DNA from: Ascaphus truei
Lineage: Eukaryota > Chordata > Amphibia > Anura > Ascaphidae
Assembly: GCA_036426205.1 (NCBI GenBank)
Contig: WSYH01001936.1
Coordinates: 1-64,000 of the forward strand
Direction: 5' to 3'
Length of the DNA: 64,000 nucleotides
The number at the start of each line of letters is the position of its first letter. The first letter of the stretch is position 1. The notes below the pieces were generated by a model. The model did no database searches. It saw only the letters and a list, made by a program, of their open reading frames with translations, and was not told the DNA's origin. This document shows, one piece after another, positions 23,276 to 36,500 of the stretch. A program made the translations under genes and the position numbers.

Positions 23276-23310
23276 TCCAAGGAGCCCCGTGTACTATATT
23301 CTATTACCTA

Positions 23311-26300
23311 TTATTCTAGTATTATCGTCCGTTTGTCTATCTCTAACAAAGCCAAACTGGTCGGAATGGATCAGCCTAGGCAGGACAACACTTAATCTAT
23401 TGGCCAGTAATTTAGAATAGATTTTAACATCCGAATGTATCAATATATAGGCTATAGCTTTGGCAATTTGGATCTTGGTCCATTTGTGGATCAAGGAGAT
23501 TGACGCTGGAGCATCTGATCTGAGAAGGGCTCTCCCGCCAGGACCCGGTTAAATAACCAGACATATGTGGGGATGTGTACTATAAATGGTTTTTTGTAGT
23601 AGAGATTGGAGAACCCGTCTGGACCGGGGCCTTGAGAAAATTAAATTTTTGACTACCCGCTGTCATTCCCTCCGTGGTGTGAAATCCCGTCCGCCTATCG
23701 CCTGCCCGCTCCAATCTGCCCACTGTGGCAATGCGGCTTCCGATAGGGAACTCTGCAATATGCCTTCGTTTTTACTTATGAGTCACCTTCTCCCCTATAC
23801 AGCTGAGCGTAATATTGTCGAAACTCCTCAACGATAACTTGGGGTGAGAGAAGTCACCCCTGATTTAGTTCTGATTGCTTGTATATTATATTTGGTTGCC
23901 CTATTGCGGAGTCGGGTGGCTAGCATCGTGTCTGGCTTATTGGCTTTCTAATAAATTTCTGTGTCAAATCAGTTCCTTTCGGCCCTGGAGGTGAGGAGGC
24001 CAAGCTCAGTCCTTACATCCTTCAAATCCTTTAGGGTATCTCCTTTGCCTGATCGGCTATTAGTGCAGAGAGCTTGTGTAAACATCTATGTAATTGTGCT
24101 GATTTGGCATCTGTTTTTCCTTTTCGCTACTATGCTATCAGCAGTGTCGACAAACCATACATTTGCTCCAGGCGAGTGGATTTAACCCCGGGCGAGTAAA
24201 TATTGGCCCAAGCAGCACCGTTTTGGTACTAGGTGGCGAGTAGATGTTTTTTGTGTGGCGAGTAGATTTTTTGGTGATTTGCAACCACTGCTTTCAGCAC
24301 CCCCCTCATCGTGGCTTTGGTGAGCCTCCACAACAGCGTGTGGGTATCCACATTGCCCAGGTTGGTCGGAAGAATTGTGAATCTCCTCCTTAACCTCTTT
24401 CTCTAATTCTGGTATCTTAATCAGTGATTCGTTAAGTTCATTTGCTTCCCGGACTAATAGGTCTAAATTGTTGTGCATCGCAGCTCACTGATGCATGATC
24501 CGACCACGTAATGTCGTGTATTTTGGAGTCGGAGATCTGTGGGACATTTACTAGACACGAAACAAGTGGTCGATCCGGCTATAGCTGTCATGTGGGTTAC
24601 GATAAAAAGTATAACTCCGCTCTCCTGGATGTTGTTCCCTCCAGATGTCGATCAGCCTTCCCTCGCCTAAGGCTTCCAACAGTGGCCCGTTCCTCCCCGC
24701 TTGCCTGGGTTTTTGCTGCCTTGGTGCTCTATCTAATGGGTCTAACACCTTTTAAAGTCCCCTCTGCCCATCTGTGAACGTCTGGAAAAATTCATCAAAG
24801 AACGCGGATCGTTCTCACGCGCGGTTCATATATACGCAGGCAAGTTACTCTAGTAAGAGATGTTGATGTAAAGCACAGCCACGAATTCCAAATCAGCATG
24901 GGACCGGAACAAATGATACAGGTGAACACTCCAATCTTGCAACAGGCGGTTATTTGCATGGTGGTGCAGCAAAACAGGACTACACGAACGCACCTACGCG
25001 TTTCATGCACAAGGCACTTTATCAGGTGACAAATACATTAATGCTGCATGATTTATACTCACCTAGACTCTGTCCCGCGTCTGGGTGTGAGTCATCATCC
25101 CGCGTCGCAACGGGTCGTGGTGACGTGGCGTGCACAGCCATTGGCTCGGCAAGTCAGGTGGTATGCTAATACTAGCTGAATGTCTCCTTTTTTCATTTTT
25201 TTCTAAAACAAACTTTATTAGTACAAGAATAAAACACACACTAAAAAAATTTGTTAAAAACACTAGAATACTGAACTAGCAGCAACCCTGCACAGAAGAT
25301 GTCTATATTTACATGTCTATAATATGTATTGGATATAACTTATACTCCCTGCCAGAATCTATGTTATATCCTGGCATGTAACTGTGCAGTATTGATAATG
25401 GATTTGTTATCCGTGAGAAAAAACATATTCACAATACAAAACAAGTGATACATAAATTGTAACAATAAACCTACTTAATTTACATATAAATAATAATAAA
25501 AATTGATAAAGATTAAATTTGTCTGATCAGTGCAATCAACATAACTAAAGTATTCTGTTAACTAGTAATTGTTTATGAAATGAACCTTCAACTGGTGATG
25601 ACAATTACTGATTAAATGCTATCATATTAGCACCCGTGTGTTGAATAACATTATATAAAGAAATGCAATGTCTTTGATTACATATATATAAGTTGTTAAG
25701 AGGGCATGAATAAGATTGTTACTCTACACGCTGTGGAGACCTACCAAGATGAGGTATCGTCCCTTGTCTCTTTTTATTTTCTCCAACTGAACGGGAGTTT
25801 GTTTGTTCAATACAATTGCTACCCTTTCTTTTTCTCTTTGGCGGAGGCTAGGAAAAACTGCCTATATCCTTTGTCTAGGAATCGGGGCTACTATGTGTAC
25901 TTAAAATGTGTCTCCTGTAGGAAAACCACATCAGCGATCCTTCGTTTGAATTCGGAGAAAGCCACCTTACGTTTTTTTGGGATGTTGAACCCAACATTCT
26001 GGGAAATCAGTGTTAGCGCCATAACATGTGGAGGTGTGGTTGCTATGTATGGTTTGGTCAGGTTCTTATCCGAGGGAGATCGCATTCGTTGGTGGGTGAC
26101 TTCCTTGGTGTGGTTCACTCTCGCTCTTGCTCCTCTTGATGGGGGTGGATAATTGAATAAGGAAGAAACACTGGGGAAAAACAAGGGAAACAACAAACAA
26201 ATAAAGAAACATAAAAGAACCATAGTGGCCTCTAGGACCCCAGGTTCAGTGCCCGGAGGTAACATCCGCCTCTCTGGTCCCCTCCCTCCCAGTCCAGACC

Positions 26301-29300
26301 CATGGTCTCTTCCTGCAGACATGTATTTCCGGGACTTTGCAGGGGTGTGGGGGAAACCCACATCCGTCACAGAAACGCATGTCCTGCGGGCGGATTAGTG
26401 GGGTTCTCCTAACCACCCGCCAGCATCTACTGTCCATCTCCATAACCGCCAACCCGAACCCGGTGGCATCAAACTAAGTATAGAAATTTAATGTGCCTGT
26501 CCTGTATCTCTCTGGGGGGATCACTAAGTCCTGATTTACCCACTGAGGTCTTCCTCCTGGTCTGGTTCTGCCTGGATCCCTACCATGCTGCCTTCCTTCT
26601 GAGCTGCCGTTCCGTCTACTCTCTACCGGTGGGCCCCCTTTGAGTCGTGCTGACCCGACTAACTCTCTCGTTTTTCTTTCTTAGGGGTCCCCACCCCCTC
26701 TCCCCCTTGAGTTGCTCTAGGCCCGTTCCCTTTATTTTCTCGCTGGCTCACTCTGGGTCCTTCCTGTGCCGCGTCGCTTCCTCCCTTCTGTCCCCGAAAG
26801 CTATCTTGGTGTATTCTCCTTCATTTTTTTGGGGGGGGGGCTCCGCTGATTGGCGGTACAATCCAGGCCAACCTTCCCCCTCTCTGGCAGCGGAATTCGC
26901 GCCATCCGCCGGAGGGGGTCACGGCACTTCACCGGATCTGTATTTCCGGTTCGCCGTCACTTCTGCTCCGGATATCCGTTAGCCCACGTGATCTTGTCTG
27001 CGTAAGCTGCGGAGTCGCGTCATTCGGAGGGAGGCTGGTGGGGCGGGAATGGATGCTCGTGAGGGCGGGCTCGGGCTGCTCCTCACTCCGTCCCGCCAAA
27101 CCTGCAGCCGCCATGGAAATTGTCCGCCTGTCCATCCTTCTTCTTCTCAGGTGAGTCCCGAAACGCCATTTTATTTTTGGATGCGGATTTCAGCTTTCTT
27201 TGTTTCTTGCTGTGGAAGGGGTTGTTTCTCCGCGGAGCTCCTGCTATGGTCTTTTGTGGCACGGCAAGGACTATAGACAATCCATCCATGCAGGCGAGTA
27301 ACAACAACTTAGAACAAAACTTCTGTAACTGTGTCTGTGGCGTGCAGCCATCTTCATGAGGGTTACTGGGCTTCTGGGTCAGCCCTTCTTTGCACCGTTC
27401 TGCAGTGTGGGCATGTTTCCCATTCCGCTGACGTGGCGGCCGTGCCTTTGGGCTCCCGGTTCTGTATCTGCAGCAGCTATTAACCCAGATTTTTTTAGAA
27501 AGATTTTTCCCTCCTGAGGGTGTTTTAACATGGTGGGCGTCCATTCCGAATGACCACCAGGGCGAACGGAAAATCCCATCTGTTAGCGGACTCTCTGTCT
27601 CTCAGCACCTTCGTGATCGGCTGAAGGGCCTTCTTCGTGCTAGGTTTATAGGGGAGAGGTCTTGGTACACTGCCATAAGGATTCCTTCGAAGGACACCAT
27701 GGGGTTTACCGCGTGATTTTGCATATCTCATCTTGGTTTTATAGTGGTGCAGCCAGAGGATCACGTCCGGGGTGGGTTGTTAGGTGGGGCGTGACCGCAG
27801 GGCACGATGGCAGCGATCCATCAACAACTCAGCCTCTGTCTTGCCGGGCATGATGGAAGTCATCCACCTGTGATCAGTTCCTCTGGGTCAAGGATCTCCT
27901 CGGGTATGCCCCTGATCCACAAGTTGTGCGCGGCGCTCGGTTTTCGCCGTCTTCTTGCCGGTCCTCCAGCTCCAACACTCTGGCTTCCAGATCCCCATCC
28001 TTTTGTTTCCCATGGCATCATGCGCTTTCCTCCATTTTTTCCTCTAATTCATTTGTGCGTGATCCAATCTGCTGTATGTCCTTGCGGAGGCTCTCCACCT
28101 CTCCCTGAAAAACGTTTAAGTCAATGAGGAGCCGGGCTATTTCCTTTTTATTACTCCGTTTGCTTCTGCCGATGTCCCCTCCACCTCTGGGTTGAATCTG
28201 AATCCGAGGCCGCCGGTATCTCCTTGGCCTTGCCTTACTCCCCGGTGAAGTAGGAGCGCACATCTGCTTTGCGCTATTTTCTGTCTGGTCATCGCCTTGG
28301 CCCCTTTTGTGTGGTATTTTATTAATCTGTGTATGTTCACGGCCTGGTGCTATGTTGGGTCCCGGGCAGCTTGCGCCGAAAATGTCTTTAATTAGCTTAT
28401 TATTGCGACGGTAGTGGAGCCTCTGTCTTACACCTCCTGCACCATACCCGCCGTGCATGGCCCTCAAATACTGAGATTTTTAAATAGATAATTACATTTT
28501 CGTAAGTAGGTATTTTTATTTCAATGCTGTTGTGTAAACTGTATTTTTTATTTTTTTACCTAGTCAAAAACATACAACATTTTTTCCAGTTCCCTCTGGA
28601 GCATCCAACATAAGTTGACTGTGGAAAACATGGATTTTCTAGTTCAGTCTAGCTACTTACAATCCCGCCGAATTTGGTTAGAGTAGAATATGCTGTTTTG
28701 AAAGGTTGTATGTCAATATGGAGTCCAATGTATTCAAACGGACAGAAACCTGCTCCTTGATCCCAGGAACCATAAGGCAAAATTGGTTTATGATATCTTA
28801 TGAGGTATTCAAATGCATAGCGAACAAACATTTCCAAAATATTCTGATAGTAGATTACTGTATATTAACTGTTTCATTAATTTGTTATAACAATTGCAGA
28901 CAGTGATGGGGTAACATGAGAAAAATTACCTGAATAAGAATGTAAAATGAAAGACTCAAAACCAATTTTCCATAATACTTATCTCTGTGTGTATATACGT
29001 TGGTAAGGTATTAAAATTGCAAAAGGTCCAGCAAACTTGGACATTTCTCAAAGGGTATTTTATTAAGTGATCGATGTTTCGGTACCTGCTGGGACCGTTA
29101 TCAAGGTAGAAGTGTGTGAAGATTATATTTGGTCTATTGCTGGATGAAGGCCTCCCACTGATCATCCAGGTCTGCGGTTAAAAGCTTTACTCTTTCCACT
29201 TTGTTCCAAAACATTTTCTGAGTTCATCCTACCATTACTTTTGGTCGTTGTCTTTGACATCCCTTAAGAATCAGCCAATAATCTTGTTTAACAATAGGTC

Positions 29301-31343
29301 CTGCCCACTGTCATAATTTATTTATATGCTTAACTAAACACAGATTTCTATAATCAAATGTCAAGTATTTGTGGGTCTCTAATATATAATTCAAATCTGA
29401 CTGGTAACTCGACAGACGTACCAGCCTGTGTTTTCAGTGCTGGGGGAACCCATGACTTTAGCTTATCAATTTTCCAAGACTTTCATTGTATCTATACTGA
29501 TACACTGATCTTTTTGAATAGGGGTGGGGGGGATATTCAGAAAGCATGTAGTGTGAAACACCTACAAAAATTACTAAGTGCATTTGTTGCTAGTACATGA
29601 AGACTGCATACACGGGAAGATAATAGTAATTGCCCTTCTCTGCTATGCCCAATGAATTTGTATACAGGGTGCTCAAGGTATGGCACAGAATACAGTGAAC
29701 AGTTAAACAGATTAAAAAGTGAGAATTTTGTGATAATTAGTGATTATGCTCCTGCGAGAGCTTTTACTAACGTTCTCCTAGTTTAGTTTATTTATTTTTA
29801 GCTGAAGGGCACAAAAAAAAACCCCATGAAAGCTAAAAAAATATATATATTATCTATCAAATAAAAAGATCAATTGTGAGCACATTCAAATGTTAGAAAG
29901 GTCTGCAACCCTGCCATTCACCATTATTCCCAGCATACAGTGCTTCCACTGCAGCAAGGGATTCTGGGAAATGACATGCAAATGAGCACACGTGTCACCT
30001 TTTGTCTGAAAATCCATTGTTACCTGGAGGCCATATAAGCTAATGTTGCTGTTAACACAGCTTTAAAAGCACAGCATGGGAATCAGATGCAAAGCCAGAG
30101 AAACATTCACAAACATGTTTCAACATTAATGGGTATCCTAAGTGTGAGTTGGTGTACTGCTGGCTTTACATTTTCAAGACGTAGGGTTTCCATCACGTTT
30201 TAAGTTATGGTGGCGCGCGCACACACGCACACACACACACCACCACACACACCACACACACACACTCTCACAATATATATATTATTGTGAGAGAGAAAAG
30301 AAGCCCTGAACAAAAAGCACTCTAGTATGCCTGGCAGTACAAAATACACATAATTTTTATTAGAGGTTGTCAAGAACAAAAGTTAAAAACAAAGCACAGA
30401 AAATTAAAATAGGGCATGGATCCCCTGTCCGTAGAACAACAATATATATCCCAATAGAACAATGCATTGCCAAAATTGACAAGATAAATGCTCTAAAGTA
30501 CCTGACAAGGTTAACACAGTGAGGCTGACAAAAGGCCAAAAACGAGGTGGTAAGGCTACGTGGTCAATACAAAAAATAACAGCACACTTCTATCCCCCTT
30601 GAGTCTAGGGTATATAAAAAGTGACACAGTATCAAGGGAAAATCAATGAAGGACACACAATATAAAGCCAGGAAGCACACCTTAGCCTGCAGCAACAAAT
30701 AAGATACATCACCAACGTCAGGTACAGGCAGAATGAGGGGGGAAACAAGGAGCAAAGCTCATAGCATGATAACGTGTCCCAAGGGGGGGGACAAACCAGG
30801 GGATCCTGCCTACTAGACCTGCTCCTACGTTTCAGCACAGAGCCTTCTACTGGGAGTGGTGAGTAGGCAGGGAGGACATGCAGTTTTAAAAGGGAATCTA
30901 ATTGGGCTAGTGAGTGTATCACCTGGTGAAATCAATCAAATCTGATATGCAAAGAGCAAACAGGTGGTATGCAACTTATTATGGGGATCTGTGGGTGTCA
31001 CAGATAGACCAATGATGAGGCTGATCATGAGGACGCCCTCTCCCTCAAAGAAGGCAAAGCTGGCAACTGTACTTCTGATGCATCCTGCGCATGTGTTGTG
31101 ATGTCATGAGGAGTTCATCTACTGGCGGCTGTCTAAATCCATGCTGTAACCAGTCAATATAATGAGCTGCCGGCACTCAGACTCAGGGCAGTTCGCGCCT
31201 CACGGATGCAGTACGCATGTCCGTGACGTCATCAATGCCGTCCTATCAAAGGTTAGCGCGCCCTATGCGAGTCATAGCAGGCAGTCATATCCCTAAGCTC
31301 ACTCTACTGCGCAAGCGCGACTGTTCTCAAGGAGCCCCGTGTA
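23311..31343. repeat. Second copy of the 15.07-23.29 kb block
   Basis: From TATTCTAGTATTATCG onward the sequence follows copy 1 collinearly. It covers the L1 RT (minus), hAT MITE (24141-24296), 879-bp element (about 24.85-25.72 kb), L1 ORF1 (about 27.1-28.3 kb), the right L1 TSD (about 28465), flank, array unit and PLE terminal repeat. Compared with copy 1 it carries very many single-base deletions and insertions, often in homopolymers, with few substitutions. Every coding part is therefore frameshifted. I do not list its broken frames separately. The pattern points to unpolished long-read sequence. Confidence 0.85.
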
Positions 31344-31614
31344 ATCAGGAGACCAAAACCACATGCATCGCACAGTACAATATGCATAGTTACATCGGAT
31401 TAAAACACATTTTGAAATAAACTACAGTTAGTGTGCACAGTGAAACAGTGCTTGTATACTTGCCTTTCAGAGGGATCATGCAAACAAACAGTGGAGTGGT
31501 CAGACCACTGTTGTAAGCATAAAAGTAGGTAAATCACAGGCAGGCAATTGAAGCTAGGACATGTGTGCAAATGACATAAGAGGATGAAATAAGGTGATAA
31601 TATGGGCAGAGGGT

Positions 31615-31617
<3 letters not shown>

Positions 31618-31666
<49 letters not shown>

Positions 31667-31682
31667 AATATATATATATATG
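31618..31682. repeat. (TA)n microsatellite in the PLE 3' region
   Basis: A run of alternating TA, about 60 bp, with one interruption. Equivalent runs are at 40766-40830, 43118-43138, 48727-48748 and 53389-53410, differing in length between copies. Confidence 0.9.
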
Positions 31683-32376
31683 GTTCCTCGCACAACAGAG
31701 GAAATTCTCAACAGTTACTACAATAATTTCGTGTGGTCACACACAAATGGCAAAGAAATGTGCAAATGATGATGATCCATACATATACCTATGAATTTCC
31801 AACACCAATAAATATTCATGTAAAAGAGATATGACTGGTGTCACACTTAAATCAATAAACATAAGTCTTTGTACATAAGTCATTGTACATGGATCAATCG
31901 TGACCTAGAGTTATATGGAGTCAAATTCCCTCTGAATCCATTGAAAATAATCACAGCTTGGAATAAATTGCATGATATATGATCGGCATGTTCCCTTTTT
32001 TTGGGAAGTTATGCCTGATGTTTTCCTTACAGTTGTTCATCTCTGAATAGAGATATCTGATGTTATAACTCTCCTGATTCGGCATGTAGGCAGTAAGTCC
32101 TTTCAGTGGTGTCCAATCCGTGGATTTAATATGGATATGTTTCAATCTTTTGGCGGACTCAGTGTATAAGTTCAGGACCCTGTAGACAGGCAAATCCACG
32201 CTTCTGTTGGTCTTGTGTTGTTCAAACCCAGGACTCTGTGGATAAACAGGGAGAAGTGGGAGAGGGGAGAGAGAGGGAGGTGTATGAGATTCTCATCATA
32301 TTAAATCTGTGTATAAGCATAACTAGGTACAGAAAAGTATAGTGAAGTATGTCAGATTGAGAGGTGGTTATCTCGC

Positions 32377-33574
32377 CTATAAGAACATGGAGAAGCCCAG
32401 GTAGTCGTTAAGGCCCCGTGGTATCATTGAGTCCATTTGGACAATCCACCTGGACTCCCTACGTAAAAGTGCCCTCTCTAAGTCACCACCTCTAAGCCCT
32501 AGGCTTACCTTCTCTATTGCGAATGCCTGTAGGAGGTTGAAGTCTGATGCATGTGTCAGAAAGAAGTGCCGGGCTACCGAGGTAATTTTCTTGAAAGCCT
32601 GGAGGTCTTTTGGTGCATTTTTAATGTTCCTCACGTGTTCGAGGACTATAAACCTTAGTTCATGTGTGGTCATCCCAATATAGGGAAGCCCACAAGGACA
32701 AGTAATGCAGTAGATAACGCCCTTTGATTTGCACCCAAGACATTCTTTGATTTTAAAAGTGTTAGTCTTGTTGAAATCAGTAAACACATCTGTCTGGCAC
32801 ATGTATCGACAGGCGGAGCAGTTTTTACATTTAAAAAAGCCCTTCTTTCTGGCTGTTGAGAGGAAGGTTTCATTTGTGGTAGGGACAAAATGACTGGTCA
32901 CAAGTTTATCCCTAAGGTTGGGGGATTTACGGCTGGTCATGGTGATTTTCTGACCCAGTATCTTCTTGAGATCTGGGTCAGTCATTAGAATGTTCAAGTG
33001 ACTTTGGAGTGTTTGGCGTAACAGATGCCACTGTTTGTTGTATGTTCCTATAAAACGGATTTGGTGATCTGATGTATTTTTTGCTTTAGGACACAAAAGT
33101 GTCTCTCTTGGGGTATCTAAAGCTTTCCTATAACCCCTCTCCACACATCGATTGCTGTACCCTCTCTGACTGAATCTTTCCCTCATCTCTCCTGCCCTTT
33201 CGATGAAGCCTCTCTCTGTGGATACATTGCGTTTAAGAAGCAGAATTTCGCTTTTGGGGATACCCTTAATTTGGTGTTCCGGGTGAAAGCTGGATGCATG
33301 AAGTATGGCGTTTGTAGCTGTTTTTTTGCGGAAAATGTCGGTGTGGAGTGTGCCGTCTGGCCCCAAATTAATAAAGAGATCCAAAAACTCCACCTGTGTT
33401 TTACTGCAACTAAAAGTAAGTTTTATATTCATGTCGTTGTGATTGAAGAGCATCGACGAAGCCCTTGAACCCCGCGGCAGTTCCCTGCCAGAGGATCAGC
33501 ACATTGTCGATGTATCTCAACCACAACAACACGTGTTGAGTAAAGTCTGCATTCTCCTCAGAAAACACAATTTC
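32377..33574 (-). pseudogene. PLE polyprotein: RT palm/thumb end and GIY-YIG endonuclease
   Basis: A 358-codon open frame (33453-32377) begins in the RT thumb (KLTFSCSKTQVEFLDLFI, residues 11-28) and runs through RGYS…CVERGYRKAL (97-111). A Cys cluster follows (CKNCSAC, 209-215; CLGCKSK, 238-244), then the nuclease: GVIY 245-248, YIG 258-260, R267, EH 272-273, H296 and RRESRWI 331-337, ending in PRGLN. These are the expected GIY-YIG landmarks; the nuclease nicks target DNA to prime reverse transcription. Upstream, in another frame, is the RT box YIDN (33503-33514). The CxxC cluster before GIY-YIG fits the Neptune-type branch, which is an inference. The nuclease half is intact, while the RT is truncated and frameshifted. 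Confidence 0.88.
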
Positions 33575-36500
33575 CTCCCGGACTAATAGGTCTAAATTGT
33601 GTGCAATCGCAGCTCACTGATGCATGATCCGACCACGTAATGTCGTTGTATTTTGGAGTCGGAGTCTGTGGGACCTTCTACTAGACACGAAAGTGTCGAT
33701 CCGGCTATGAGCTGTCATGTGGGTTCGAGTAAAAAGTATAACTCCGCTCTCCGTGGGTTGTTCCCTCCAGATGTCGATCAGACTTCCCTCGCCTAAGGCC
33801 TCCAACAGTGGCCCGTTCCCCGCTTGCCTGGGTTTTGCTGCCTTGGGCTCATCTATCTATGGTCTAACACCTTTTAAAGTCCCCTCTGCCCATCTGTGAA
33901 CGTCTGGAAAAATTCATCAAGAACGCGATCGTTCTCACGCGGTTTCATATATACGCACGCTAAGTTACTCTAGTAGAGAGATGTTGATGTAAAGCACAGC
34001 CACGATTCCAAAAATCAGCATGGGACCGGAACAAATGATACAGTTGAACACTCCAATCTTGCAACAGGTCAGGTTTATTGCATGGTGGTGCGCAAAACAT
34101 GACTACACGAACGCACCTACGCGTTTCATGCACAAGGCACTTTATCAAGGTGACAAATACATATAATGCTGCATGATTTATACTCACCTAGACTCTGTTC
34201 CCGGCTGCTGGGTGTGACGTCATCATCCGCGTCGCAACGGTCGTGGTGACTGGAGTGCACAGCCATTTGCTCGGCAAGTCAGGTGGTATGCTAATACTAG
34301 CTGAATGTCTCCTTTTTATCATTTTTTTAAAACCAACTTTATTAGTACAAGAAAACACACACTAAAAAAATTATTGTTAAAAAACACACTAGAATACTGA
34401 ACTAGCAGCACCCTGCACAGAAGATGTCTATATTTACATGTCTATAATATGTATTGGATATAACTTATACTCCCTGCCAGAATCTGTGTATATCCTGGCA
34501 TGTAACTGTGCAGTATTGATAATGGATTTGTTATCCGTGAGAAACAAACATATTCACAATACAAACAAGTGATACATAAATTGTAACACATAAACCTACT
34601 TAATTTACTATAAATAATAATAAAAATTGATAAAGATTAATTGTACTGATCAGTGCAATCAACATAACTAAAGTATTCTGTTATCTAGTAATTGTTTATG
34701 AAATACCCTTCAACTGGTGATACAATTACTGATTAAATGCTATCATATTAGCACCCGTTTTGAATAACAGTTATAATAAAGAAATGCAATGTCTTTGATT
34801 ACATATATATAAGTTGTTAGGAGGGCATGATAAGATTGTTACTCTACACTGCTTGTAGGAGACCTACCAAGATGAGGGTATCGTCCCTTGTCTCTTTTTA
34901 TTTTCTCCAACTGAACGGGAGTTTTGTTGTTCAATACAATTGCTACCCCTTTCTTTTTCTCTTTGGCGGAGGCTAGGAAAAACTGCCTATATCCTTTGTC
35001 CTAGGAATCCGGGGTACTATGTGTACTAAAATGTGTCTCCTGTAGAAAACCACATCAGCGATCCTTCGTTTGAATTCGGAGAAAGCCACCTTACGTTTTT
35101 TTGGGATGTTGAACCCAACATTCTGGGAACATCAGTGTTAGCGCCATAAACATGTGAGGTGGTGTGTTCTATGTAGTGGTTGGGATCGGTTCTTATCCGA
35201 GGGAGATCGCATTCGTTGTGTGGTGACTTCCTTGGTGTGGTTCACTCTCGCTCTTGCTCCTTCTTGATGGGGGTGGAATACATTGAAGGTAAGAAAACAC
35301 TGGGGGAAAAACAAGGGAAAAACAAACAAATATAAGAACTAAAAGAACCATATGGCCTCTAGGGCCCCAGGTTCAGTGCCCGGGTAACTCCGCCTTCTGG
35401 TCCCACTCCCTCCCAGTCCAGACCCATGGTCTCTCCTGCAGACCATGGTATTTCCGGGACTTTTGCAGGGGTGTGGGGGAACCCACATCCGTCACAGAAC
35501 CATGCCTGCGGGCGGATTAGTGGGGTTCTCCTAACCACCCGCCAGCATCTTACTGTCCATCTCCATAAACCGCCCACCCCAAACCCGGTGGCATCAAACT
35601 AAGTAAAAACTTTAATGTGCCTGTCCTGTATCTCTTGGGGGGATCACTAAGTCCTGATTTACCCCCTGAGGTCTTCCTCCTGGTCTGGTTCCTGCCTGGA
35701 TCCCTACCATTGCTGCTTCCTTCTGAGCTGCCGTTCCGTCTACCTCTCTACCGGTGGGCCCCCTTTGAGTCGTGCTCTCCGACTACTCTCTCTGTTTCTC
35801 TTAGGGGTCCCCACCCCCTCTTCCCCCTTGATTTTGCTCTAGGCCCTTCCCTTATTTTTCTCGCTGGCCACTCTGGGTCCTATCCTGTGCCGCGTCGCTT
35901 CCTCCCTTCTGTCCCCGAAAGCTATCTTGCTGTGTATTCCCTTCATTTTTTTGGGGGGGGGGCTCCGCTGCTTGGCGGTACAATCCAGGCCACCTTCCCC
36001 CTCTCGTCAGCGGAATTCTGCGCACCCTCCGCGGAGGGGGGTCACGGCACTTCCCGGATCTATTTCCGGTTCGCCGTCACTTCTGCCTCCCGGGATATCC
36101 GTTAGCCCACTGTGATCTTGTCTGCGTAAGCTGCGGAAGTCGCGTCATTCGGAGGCTGGGCTGGTTGGGCGGGATGGATGCTCGTGAGGGCGGGGCTCGT
36201 GCTGGCTCCTCACTCCGTCCCCCAAACCTGCAGCCGCCATGGAAATTGTCCCGCCGTCATCCTTCTTCTTCTTCTGAGTCCCGAAACCCATTTTATTTTT
36301 TGATGCGGATTTTCAGCTTTCTTGTTTTTTCTTCTGCTGGAAGGGGTTGTTTCTCCGCCGGAGCTCCTGCTATGGTCTTTTGTGGCACGGCAAGGACTAT
36401 AGACAATCATACCAGTGCAGGCAGTAACAACAACTTAGAACAAACTTCTGTAACTGTGTCTGTGGCTTGCAGCCATCTTCATGAGGGGTTACTGGGCTTT

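Larger units (their letters stand above)
22173..23293 (-). mobile_element. PLE terminal-repeat copy without coding region
   Basis: This segment is the same as the DNA that follows the GIY-YIG open frame at 30.3-31.34 kb and 39.4-40.5 kb, so it is the downstream terminal repeat of a Penelope-like element. Here the coding region is absent and the repeat stops at ACGGGG/CTCC near 23290. It contains a hammerhead-like fold (22688-22757) and a CRE/NRF1-type promoter-like patch (23119-23275). An inverted copy lies at 43.0-44.87 kb. Confidence 0.7.
30290..33574 (-). mobile_element. Penelope-like element, 5'-truncated: RT C-terminus, GIY-YIG nuclease, terminal repeat
   Basis: On the minus strand the order is end of RT (33574-33200), linker, GIY-YIG endonuclease, stop at 32377, a 3' region with a long (TA)n run (31620-31680), then the terminal repeat with the hammerhead-like fold (about 30805-30875). 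The 5' side is cut at 33574 by the start of the third block copy. A second, more error-laden copy is at 39.4-43.0 kb. Confidence 0.85.

Noticed and set aside
24182..28467. Separate annotation of the many short L1 frames in block copies 2 and 3
   Set aside because: They are frameshifted fragments of the same L1 ORFs, with shifts probably from sequencing error; described once under the block copies.
31400..31794. Frames rich in Ile/Tyr across (TA)n runs
   Set aside because: Alternating TATA translates to IYIY; not coding.
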